Origin: Mycoplasmopsis fermentans PG18
GTDB lineage: Bacteria > Bacillota_I > Bacilli_A > Mycoplasmatales > Metamycoplasmataceae
Direction: 5' to 3'
Assembly (NCBI RefSeq): GCF_000209735.1
Contig: NC_021002.1
Span: 77,184 to 115,056, forward strand
DNA: 37,873 bases
In this document: positions 28,671-36,996 of the stretch, piece after piece
How positions within the stretch are numbered: the stretch's first letter is position 1
How the letters are laid out: every line of letters starts with the position of its first letter
Program-made: the position numbers and the translations under genes
The notes under the pieces: generated by a model
Database searches by the model: none
The model's input: the letters and a program-made list of their open reading frames with translations, nothing else
What the model was told of the DNA's origin: nothing

Positions 28671-29510
28671 ATGGATAAAAACCAAAAAACATATTTTATA
28701 GACTTAGACGGGACTTTATTCGACCAAAGGAAAAAAAGTAGAATCAGTGCTAAAAATATTAGTGCAATTTTATTACTAAAAAATTTTGCTAATGTGGTAC
28801 TTTCAACAGGGAGAAGTTTTAGTGATCAAAGAGTCCAACAAGCAATTTATCAATTAGGAATCAAGGATGTTATTACTTCTTCTGGAGCTGAAATTTATAT
28901 TGATAATAATTTAGTTTGACAAAGAACATTCAAAAAAGATACAGCTAATAAAATTCAAAAATTTGCTGAAGAAAATAAGATTTTATATGTAATTTTCGAT
29001 GAAGAAGGCGAAACAATTTATGTCCATAATGCTTTTGATTATTGAATCAATAAATTGTTTCTTTCTAAAAAAATGCATGGTATTAAAAGAAGTAAAAACT
29101 TCAATTTTAACAATCACAAGAACATTACAAAAATTGCTTTAATTTTAAAAAATATAGCAGGCGCCAAAAACATATTAAAAACATTCCAAGTTAATTTTGA
29201 TGATATTTGCAATTCATATTTAGCTAGTGCTAATTATGTTGTTGAAATCACAACTATTGATGCTAATAAAGGATTATCTGAATCTGCTTATTGTGCATTA
29301 AAAGGTATTAATCAAAATAATACTATTCATATTGGTGACTCAATGGCTGATGCTTCAGTTAAAGGTTATGTTGGAAAATTAGTGGCAATGGGTAATGCCA
29401 CTAGTGATCTTAAAGTTGTTGCAGATGAAATAGCTCCTAACTACAAAAGTGGTGGTTTGTATCGTTATTTTGTTTCAAGTAAGGGCAAGAAAGGAAGCAA
29501 TAATGATTAA
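28671..29510 (+). CDS. Cof-type HAD-superfamily phosphatase
   Basis: The 279-residue cytoplasmic hydrolase has HAD motif I FIDLDGTLFDQ (nucleophile Asp at residue 11), motif II VLSTGRSFSDQ, and motif IV HIGDSMADASVKGYVG preceded by the Lys of ANKGLSESAYCAL. The inserted C2-type cap between motifs II and III fits the Cof/YkrA class, which usually dephosphorylates sugar phosphates or nucleotide cofactors; the substrate is unknown. TGA codons at 28918 and 29043 are Trp. The start is ATG 28671, since the longer TTG-initiated frame would put the -10 box inside the coding region. Its 3' end overlaps nfo by 8 nt. Confidence 0.88.
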
Positions 29511-30342
29511 ATTAGGTAGTCACATTTCTTTTAAAAGTCCAGATTATTTAGTTGGCTCAATTAAAGAATCACTTAAAAATAAAGCTAACTGTACCATGAT
29601 TTATTTGGGCGCTCCTCAGAATGCTAAAAGAGTTGATACAAAAGTTTATAAATATGAAGAATATAAAGCTAATTATTCTAATTTAATTAAACCAGAAGAC
29701 ATTGTAGTTCATGCTCCTTATATTATTAATCCCTCAAGTAAAGATAAGGTTAAAAATGCTTTTGCAGTTGATTTTTTAATTAAAGAAATTCAAAGAATGA
29801 ATTATATTGGAGTTAAATATTTAGTACTTCATCCAGGCGCTTATACAACTTATGAATTACAAGAATCACTCGCACAATTAGTTAAGTCTTTAAAAGAAGT
29901 TTTAGCTAAAACTAAAGATGTTGTTATATGTATTGAAACTATGTCTGGAAAGGGTACTGAAGTTGGTACTAATTTTGCCCAATTACGCTATTTAATAGAT
30001 GAATTAGCAAATGACAGATTACAAATTTGCTTGGATACATGTCATGTTTGAGATGCAGGTTATAATATTAAAAATTATCAAGAATTTAAGAGTGAAATTA
30101 ATAAATATAATTTACTAAAACATATAAAAGTTATTCATTTAAATGATTCAAAAAATGATTTAAATTCACATAAAGATCGCCATGAAAATATCGATAAAGG
30201 TTTTATTGGAATTGATACTTTAGCTAAGTTTGTTCATGATAAAGATTTTGATAATGTGCCAATAATTTTAGAAACTCCAATTCCTGAAAATGGACCTATT
30301 TATGATCAAGAAATAGCTGCTTTATTAGCTTACAAAAAATAA
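29503..30342 (+). CDS. nfo: Endonuclease IV (AP endonuclease)
   Basis: The 279-residue base-excision-repair enzyme cuts at abasic sites. It is an AP-endonuclease-2 TIM barrel with the three family signatures: LHPGAYT (metal His), CIETMSGKGTEVG, and CLDTCHVWDAGY followed by HLNDSKNDLNSHKDRHENIDKGFIG and LETPIPENG. All the trinuclear-zinc ligands appear present. The Trp in CHVWD is TGA-coded. ATG 29503 follows AAAGGAAGCAATA and lies 8 nt inside the end of the HAD gene, so the pair is co-translated. A frame opening further upstream (29449) is not needed. A terminator follows at 30347. Confidence 0.96.
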
Positions 30343-30346
30343 CAAA

Positions 30347-30385
30347 AACACCGAGAAATTCTCAGTGTAATTTTGTGCTTTTTTA
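30347..30385 (+). terminator. Terminator after nfo
   Basis: ACACCGAGAA (30348-30357) pairs with TTCTCAGTGT (30359-30368) with one mismatch, followed by AATTTTGTGCTTTTTT. It is about 5 nt beyond the nfo stop. Confidence 0.8.
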
Positions 30386-30391
30386 CCGTAT

Positions 30392-30672
30392 TTTTACCAT
30401 GAATAGCTTTTGCATTATTTAATGTACTATTTGCAATTTCATTAATTAATTTATAGTTTTCATGATCACTAGTTTGATGAATTTAAATTAATTCATTTAA
30501 CTTTTGAATTTCTCCATTCAATCATTCCTTAGTTTTTTTAATTTCATCACTTTCAATATTAGGCATTTCAGGTTTCTAAGCGCATCCTGTTGATATTGCT
30601 ATTGTTGGTAAAATTGTTGTTGAAATAGAAATAGCTACAACAAAAAATGTTTATTTTTTTATAATAATTTGC
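30392..30672 (-). pseudogene. Lipoprotein gene remnant
   Basis: The minus strand has a clear lipoprotein signal core, FVVAISISTTILPTIAISTGC, with Cys at 30582-30584. Two codons later there is TAG (30576-30578). The frame continues as PEMPNIESDEIKKTKEWLNG and EIQKLNELI, then TAA, then HENYKLINEIANSTLNNAK. Near the old start a TAA interrupts KK-TFFVV, and the ATG is replaced by ATA. A GAGGCAAAT ribosome site is still visible. It is a decayed variable surface lipoprotein of the kind abundant in mycoplasmas. The tail runs into the nfo terminator. Confidence 0.7.
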
Positions 30673-30907
30673 CTCTATTTTTTTCTATTATCACAATATA
30701 AAATGTATAAAAATTTAATTCTTTTCATAATAATATGAAACAGTTTTTGCAACAATTTATTGAAAAAATTACCATATTAATAAAACTAAAAAAATTAAAA
30801 ATAATGAAATATTGAAATGTTTTATTTACTAATAAAAAGGTTACACATTAATAATAAATACTAAATTAGATATTAATATTTATATAAAAATGTATATAAT
30901 TAATGTT
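30673..30907. other. Intergenic region before the acidic-tail membrane protein
   Basis: This A/T-rich stretch lacks a credible gene. It contains the TATAAT box for the next gene and a 38-codon frame beginning at 30735 without a ribosome site, which I did not accept. Confidence 0.5.
30895..30900 (+). promoter_or_regulatory. -10 box directly before the acidic-tail membrane protein
   Basis: TGTATATAAT ends seven bases before ATG 30908, with TAATGTT between and no Shine-Dalgarno. The predicted start falls on the start codon, so the mRNA would be leaderless. Confidence 0.5.
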
Positions 30908-32974
30908 ATGAAAATTGAAGTTAATAGTGTTAGGAAAAGATTAAAAATTTTCGCTCGTGAAAAAAAGAATGAAAATGACGTAGTTGGCGATGTTAGTTAT
31001 TCAATTCCAGGAGAAATTTTAAAATTTCTCATTTTGCTTTTTGTTGCCTTAGCTTTTATTATGTTTCAATATCAAGATCTCTTTTTTCACAATGATAATA
31101 AAGTAATAAATATTATTCGCAAAATTTATTTATATAGTTTCGGCTTAGCTTTTGGTGACATAATAACACTTGTAATAATAGGATCATTTTTAACACTTAT
31201 GGTGCGTTGATTTGGTTCAATATTCAAAAATCATTATTTTGCTTGGTTTAAATCTTATACAAGAGTTGATTACTGAATTTTAAGAAAAAGAATCATCAGC
31301 TTTGTTTGGTTAACATTATTATTTGTAGTTTTAATTTATCATGTGGTTTTAGTTAGCTTCCGTGTTGAAAACATTTGATATTATTCAACAGCTGATGTTA
31401 AAAATATTTACTTAAAAGGTTGATACTATACTTTTACAAATCAAGCTGATTTATTAGATGGTAAAAGTGTTGATTATCCAGTTGCTTATTTAAATATTGG
31501 TTTTTTACTTGATACATTATTTAATCTTTTTTATGTAGTAACTTTTAGTCCTTATTTAGCAATAATTAGTGCATTTTTAATTTGAACCTTAGCTTGATTA
31601 TTCCTTGTAACATTAAATCCAATTAAATATTTTAAAAACATTAACGAACACAAAAAAACAATTGTTATGGTTGAACAATACTTGCAAAAAATAAATAGTT
31701 TATTCTACTACACACCTCAAGTTAGAGAACTATTCAGATTCTACAAAGATGCAGCTCAAGTCTTAAAAGTAGATTACTTTAAATTTAATTTTAGATACTT
31801 ACAAAAATTAGTTAAAAAGAATTTGACTCTTTTAGCTCAACATACCCTCACAGCTAAATACTTTGAAAATGTTAAAGCTAAAAAGACAGCTAGTCAACTT
31901 GAAGCAGAAGAATTTCTTAAAATAGTTGAAACTACTCAAACTAATACAACTTCTGCAACAATAACTTTAAATGCAGCAGCTGATATTAAAATGCCAGCAA
32001 TCAATGCTCAAAATCTTTTAGTTAATAAACATAATAAAAATAATACAAATACATACATTAGCAATGAATCAACAAGTGAATACTCAAAAGATTTTGATTT
32101 AACAGAAGAAAGATATATGTCTAATTATGTTGAAACTATTGAGGTCGAAGCTCAAAGTCAAGAATCAACAAAATTATTAATTGATGATTTAGAAAACAAA
32201 AAATCAGATACAGAAGAAATCAAAGCTAAAACTAAAGAAATGACTGCTAAATTTGAAGCAGTACAACCTACTGAAGAAAAAACAAAAGAAATCACAAATA
32301 TTTTATTAGCAGATCAAGTAATTAGTGAAGTAACTAAGGAAGAAAAACTTGCTCCAACTATAGAACAAGTTAGTCAACAATTCTTAGTAGACACCAACGA
32401 ATTAACAGATACAAATGATGTTGAAAAAGACCAAACTCAAAGCAATATAATTGACCAAAACAATAGTAAAACAGTAAAATTAGTAAAAGAAACCATCGAA
32501 AATGAAGAAAGTAAAACCTTAGAACAAGAAATAGCATTCTTAATTGATTCAAGTGAAAATACATTTGTAATGAGTGCTGAAAAGAATACTCAAAATATAA
32601 CTCAAACAATGAGTCAACCTGTAGAAGTTAAAGCTCAAACTATTGAACAAAAAATAGAAGAAAATGTTGAAAACAAAAAGCAAACTATAGGTTTCATTAT
32701 TCCTGAAGATTCAAATGAAACAATAATTGAAAAAGATGACGATCTAAAAACTAAAGAAGAATTTATTGCTCAACTAGACAGCATTGAAGCAGATAATTTG
32801 GCTTCAAAAGAAATTAAACTTGAACAACCAGAAAGTGAAAAGAGACAAAATTTCCAATTCACTTTTGATACTAATACAATTGTAATCAACAATGATTCAA
32901 ATAAATCAAAAGATAGAGTAGATCACTTCGAAGATGATAATGATTGAGTTAGTCCAATATTAAGTGATAATTAG
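30908..32974 (+). CDS. Membrane protein with long acidic, low-complexity cytoplasmic tail
   Basis: I do not recognise this 688-residue protein. The basic N-terminus (MKIEVNSVRKRLKIFAREKK) is followed by four or five hydrophobic segments at about residues 38-60, 77-100, 127-149 and 190-235, linked by Trp/Tyr-rich loops. Residues ~250-300 are basic and helical (YLQKINSLFYY, FNFRYLQKLVKKNL). Residues ~300-680 are Glu/Thr/Lys/Gln/Asn-rich, nearly free of hydrophobic clusters and likely disordered, ending DRVDHFEDDNDWVSPILSDN. TGA codons at 31208 and 32945 are Trp. It has no ribosome site but a TATAAT 7 nt upstream. Thioredoxin starts 8 nt after the stop. A role as a membrane anchor or scaffold is possible but unproven; an FtsK-like N-terminus without its motor was considered. 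Confidence 0.7.
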
Positions 32975-32982
32975 GAGTAAAA

Positions 32983-33324
32983 ATGAAACAAGTTGCATGA
33001 AATGAAGTACAAAATATGGTTGCTAATAGCAACAACGAAAACAATATTTACTTTATAACCTTTACAACTTCATGATGTCCAGATTGTAAAGTTATGAAAC
33101 CAATTGTTGAAAGTGTTGAAGAAGAATATAAAGAATACAATGAAATTATTTTTCTAGAAGTTGATGCTGAAAAAGCTCAATTATTTAGAGAAATCAATAA
33201 CCGTTGAAAAATTTTACATGTTCCAACATTTTTAATAATGAAAAATAACAAAATCATTCAAAGAGGAGAAAACTATTATCCAAAAGAAATTCTTTGTGAT
33301 TGAGTAGAAAAAGTTTTAGAATAA
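32983..33324 (+). CDS. Thioredoxin-like protein
   Basis: The 113-residue protein is invisible under the standard code because four TGA codons encode Trp. It starts MKQVAWNEVQNMVANS. It carries the redox site TSWCPDCKVMKP (CPDC, residues about 37-40), the strand EIIFLEVDAEKA and the cis-proline segment LHVPTFLIMKN. Folding and family length fit thioredoxin. The active-site dipeptide Pro-Asp replaces the Gly-Pro of classical TrxA, which usually changes the redox potential, so the partner may differ. TAGGAGTAAAA gives the ribosome site and overlaps the preceding stop. uvrC begins 3 nt after its end. Confidence 0.9.
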
Positions 33325-33327
33325 AAA

Positions 33328-34980
33328 ATGACTAAAGAAGAAATAATTACTTCATTAAAAAATGTTTCAACAGCACCTGGTATTTATCTCTGAAAAGATA
33401 AAAATGATCAAGTTATTTATGTTGGAAAAGCAAAAAACTTACGCAAAAGAATGCACCAATATTTTGAAGGTGCAATTAACTCATATAAAACAAGTAGGCT
33501 TGTTGAAGAAATAAGAGCTTACGAAGTTTTTATTTGCAAAACCAATAAAGAAGCATTATTACTTGAAAAACTTTACATTGATAAATATAATCCTGAATAT
33601 AATATTTTGCTTTTGGATGACCGTCGTTATCCATATTTAAAAGTACAATTAAGTGACAGGGGTTTAGATATTTCATTGTCAAGAAAAATAGGCAAAAAGA
33701 ATGAAACTAATAAATTATTTTACTTTGGACCTTTTCCAATAGGTTATGGTTCTATTCAAATATTGAAATTATTAGAACGTGAAGCATTTTATGAAAAAGG
33801 TTTAAAAATCAAAAATAATGATCCTAAATTTTGACAAGAAAAGTTCAACAAAATTAAATCCATTTTAAGTTTTAAAGATAACTCTTATATTAATGAAATT
33901 AAAGAAAAAATGTTCAAAGAAGCTGAGACTGAACATTTTGAATTAGCTCGTGATTTAAAACTTTCCTGAGAATATCTTAAAAAGCTTAATGAAGAACAAA
34001 TTATTGAATTAAAAGATATTCACAATTTAGACGTATTTGCCTATAAAACAGTTGATAACATAATTTATATGACAATCCTTTTTTATCGTTCAGGTCTATT
34101 AATTAATAAAGATAATCAAGCTTTAAATATTGACATTGATGAAATTGAAACACTTGAAAAATTCTTTAATAAATATTATGAAAATAAAATAAAGCCAGAT
34201 GAAATTTTAGTTGAAGAAAAAATTAACAATTTAAACTTAAATTTAGATGAAAATTTAAATATAGTTACACCTAAAATAGGTGATAAAAAACGTGTTTTAG
34301 AAATAGCACAATTAAACCTTGAAGAGTATTTTAGTAAAGAACATTTACTAATTAAAAATAAAAATGATCATGCATTATTAATGCTTGAAGAATTTAAAAA
34401 GCTAATCAAAATTGATTCATTAAAAAATATCATTTTATTTGATAACTCAAATTTAGCTAATTCTAATCCTGTCGGTGTTGCTATAGTTTATTCTAATGGT
34501 TTAAAAAACAAAAATTTATACAGAAAATTTAATCACATTGATATTTATTCTAGAGAAGCAGATGTTGAATACATGAAAGAATCAATTAAAAAATACTTTA
34601 GTTCAGCAGACAACAAAAAAGATTTTGATTTAATTATTGTTGATGGTGGTTTAGCTCAAATACATGAAGCTAAAAAAGTTTTGTTTGATTTAGATATTAA
34701 AATACCAATTGTTGGTTTAGTTAAAGATGATTTTCATAGAACAAGAGCTTTAATTGATTTACAAGAAAATTTAGTTAAAATAAAAAATAAAGATTTACTA
34801 AACTTTTTGGCAAGTATGCAAATTGAAGTCGATCGCTTTGCTAAAAGCCATTTGAGAAATAGAAATCGTATCACTACTTTTGAAGGCAGCTTACAATCAA
34901 TTAAAGGTTTAGGTAAATGTGCGGAAACTAAATTACTAAATACATTAAAACATATGTTAATATCTTTAACGCTCCTTTAG
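33328..34980 (+). CDS. uvrC: Excinuclease ABC subunit C, C-terminus frameshifted
   Basis: UvrC makes both incisions in nucleotide excision repair. The GIY-YIG domain ([30 protein letters not shown]), the UVR region (FKEAETEHFELARDLKLSWEYL) and the RNase H-like domain (IILFDNSNLANSNPVGVAIVYSNG, LIIVDGGLAQIHEAKKVL, VGLVKDDFHRTRAL) are all seen. The frame ends at TAG 34980 after SIKGLGKCAETKLLNTLKHM. One base later the expected (HhH)2 tail continues in another frame as YVNIFNAPLEELEKVVSKK to a TAA at 35049-35051, so an A appears to be missing near 34934-34940. The product is 550 aa, and the second helix-hairpin-helix is lost unless this is a sequencing error. No ribosome site is seen; it starts 3 nt after the thioredoxin stop. 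Confidence 0.9.
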
Positions 34981-35045
34981 AAGAATTAGAAAAAGTTGTT
35001 TCTAAAAAAATAGCTTTAGAAATCAAAAAACTTTATGAAAGTAAG

Positions 35046-35077
35046 AAATAAGCAAGTTTATTTTGCTTGTTTTTTTA
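35046..35077 (+). terminator. Intrinsic terminator after uvrC
   Basis: AAATAAGCAA pairs with TTGCTTGTTT (about 10 bp with a G-U pair) around a 7-nt loop, followed by a long T run. Its 5' arm contains the TAA of the restored uvrC frame. Confidence 0.9.
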
Positions 35078-35128
35078 ATCTATTTTTTATTTACAATAAA
35101 ATATAAATAAGAATAATAAGGAGATTTT

Positions 35129-36027
35129 ATGAGTTTTAGTAAAAAGTTTTTATGAGGTACTGCTTTTGCAGCTAATCAAATTGAAGGAGCTTATAATGAA
35201 GAAAATAAGGGTTTAAATGTCCAAGATGTATTACCTAAAGGTGCTTTAGGTCATATTGATTTAAATTTAAAAGAATTTAATATTAAAAGAAAAGCTATTG
35301 ATTTTTATCATAAATATTAAGAAGATTTAGATCTTTTAAGTGAAATGGGAATTAAAGTTTTAAGAATTTCAATTGCTTGAAGTCGAATTTTTCCAAAAGG
35401 TGATGAAAGTAAACCTAATCAAAAGGGTCTTGAGTTTTATCTTAAATTGTTCAAAGAATTAAAGAGAAGAAAAATAAAAACAATAGTTACTCTTTGTCAT
35501 TATGAAATGCCTTTACATTTAGCACTTAAATACAATGGTTTTAATAATAAAAAAGTTGTTAAATACTTTTTAAATTATGCTAAAGTAGTTCTAAAATACT
35601 TTAATAAATACATAGATTATTTAGTAGCTTTTAATGAAATTAATTCACTTTTACATATTCCTTTTTGTAATGGCGGAATTTACAAAAATCAAGAAGATTT
35701 AAATATTTTATATCAAGCAACTCATAATATGCTTTATGCTTATGCTAAAGTCAAAGAAATAATTAAAAATAATTACAATCAGATTCAAGTAGGTTCAATG
35801 GTATTAGCTATGCCTTTTTATACTAAAAGTGCAAAAGTAGAAGATCAAATATTGAAAATGGAAAAAGAATGACAAAATCTTTATTTTACTGATGTTTTAG
35901 CTCGCGGAGTTTATCCTAAATATTTAGATAATTATTTTTTAAAAATAATATAAAAATTAATAAGACTAAAGAAGAACTGGAAGTGATTAAAAATAATATA
36001 GTAGATTATATTGGTTTTAGTTACTGT
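35129..36027 (+). pseudogene. 6-phospho-beta-glucosidase (GH1) pseudogene
   Basis: The intact gene would hydrolyse PTS-imported cellobiose- or salicin-type phosphoglucosides. The remains start MSFSKKFLWGTAFAANQIEG after AAGGAG and show the GH1 landmarks EMGIKVLRISIAWSRIFPKG, TLCHYEMPLHL and YLVAFNEINSL (acid/base Glu in the NEI motif, normally NEP-like). They are broken by a TAA at 35318-35320 (HKY-stop-EDLDLLS) and a frameshift in the A/T run near 35935-35955. Only about 300 of ~470 codons are left: the 3' part, with the nucleophile Glu, is cut off at DYIGFSYC where repeat copy B begins. It is a dead gene whose loss fits reduced sugar use. Confidence 0.85.
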
Positions 36028-36073
36028 TAATTCCAAAAGTGAGACCCCTAGGTTTTAGAGATCTCACTTTTTA
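36018..36073 (+). repeat. Dispersed palindromic repeat, copy B (also a terminator-like hairpin)
   Basis: It reads TTAGTTACTGTTAATTCCAAAA, as blocks TTACTGTTAATTCC, AAAAGTGAGA, CCCCTAGGTTTTAGAGA, then TCTCACTTTTT. AAAAGTGAGA and TCTCACTTTT form a perfect 10-bp stem with a T tail on the plus strand. It matches copy A (12297-12353, opposite strand) over ~55 bp. It sits exactly where the beta-glucosidase homology ends. Confidence 0.75.
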
Positions 36074-36368
36074 AATTGTCCTTTATAATATAAATTGCTT
36101 AAAAAATAAGAAAGGACACTTAAATTATAATATGTTAAGCAGAGAATATTACACCTTTAATAATATAAATTGCATTAAAGATTACACAAAAAACATTCAT
36201 TTAATCATTTTAGATGATCCAGATAGTGAATGAATTTCTAACAATTATTTTAGAAATAAAGTTCATATTATTTTCAAAAGTGAGGGTGGTAAGTTTTAAA
36301 AAATTATATATGTGATTATGTTAATAATTTAACAAGTTCATTCAAATTTTAGTTAATTTATTGAATTC
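36074..36368. other. Intergenic region with possible mobile-element debris
   Basis: It contains GAAAGGACACTTAAATTATAAT followed by a 55-codon frame (36132-36299), then about 70 bp of A/T-rich sequence to the end of the next minus-strand gene. A second AAAAGTGAGGG-like motif in the same orientation as copy B lies at 36275-36285. Confidence 0.4.
36132..36299 (+). CDS. Short hypothetical ORF (55 aa), possibly a truncated element gene
   Basis: The frame reads MLSREYYTFNNINCIKDYTK, then NIHLIILDDPDSEWISNNYF and a basic end with FKSEGGKF before TAA. The Trp is TGA-coded. An AAAGGA lies 17-18 nt upstream, too far for a normal ribosome site. Because it follows repeat copy B by ~60 bp, it may be the start of a transposase or other element gene of which the rest is lost. 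I do not recognise the family and treat this as weak. Confidence 0.25.
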
Positions 36369-36875
36369 TTATTTAGCTTCTCCATATAAGTCTACATTGA
36401 ACTTAACATTGTTTTTTAAATCTGTTTCATAGTTTTTACATTTGAAATAAGTGAGAGGAAATAGAAACAATCCAATTAAATATATTAAGCAAACTAAAAT
36501 AAAGTTAACAACAAGTTTCATAAAATAAACAAAGATAACTCATTTAACACTTCCTCAAGCTATTATGCTACTTCCTCTTCATCTAGGATAAAAACAATCC
36601 ATATGATAATAAGTGATTACTCTTTCATCATTAAAGGTCGCTTTAAAGATAAAGCTTTTAAGCACTAAAGCAAAAATTAAAGGAATAATAATAATTGCAG
36701 CATATATCACTATTTGGGTAGTGCTAACAAATGTATTTGCATTGGTTGTAGTATCACGATTCCGTAAATTGAGTCATGATGCTAATGCGCCTATACCGAT
36801 TGTTGCAATATTAGCAGCAAAAGCAATTCAAGATAATTTTTTTATCTTATCAATAATAGATAATTGTTCTTCCAT
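36369..36875 (-). CDS. Small hypothetical membrane protein
   Basis: The 168-residue protein has four hydrophobic segments at about residues 15-33, 55-75, 105-125 and 126-143. The short N-terminus is MEEQLSIIDKIKKLS, and a central loop reads TFNDERVITYYHMDCFYPRW. The soluble tail ends KFNVDLYGEAK. Five TGA codons encode Trp, so no long frame appears under the standard code. The ATG at 36875 follows ATAGGAGTATTTC. It stands alone on the minus strand. I do not recognise the family; the cysteine and histidine in the central loop are not an obvious metal site. Confidence 0.65.
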
Positions 36876-36996
36876 ATGAAATACTCCTATTTGATAATTT
36901 GAATAAACAAATTATAAAATAAAGAAATAAAAACTTTATTTAAATATTTAAAAAGCTTAATAAAAATTAGATAAGTAATTATGTTAAATACTTTTT

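Noticed and set aside
30735-30851. A 38-codon plus-strand frame starting MKQFLQQFIEK
   Set aside because: No ribosome site, composition as expected for random A/T-rich sequence, and it lies in an intergenic promoter region.
32370-32609. A 79-codon minus-strand frame rich in Leu and Phe
   Set aside because: Shadow of the Glu/Gln/Lys-rich tail of the plus-strand membrane protein; its composition is what the complement would give.
36613-36879. An 88-codon plus-strand frame
   Set aside because: It is antisense to the small membrane protein at 36369-36875, which has a ribosome site and a consistent TGA-as-Trp frame.
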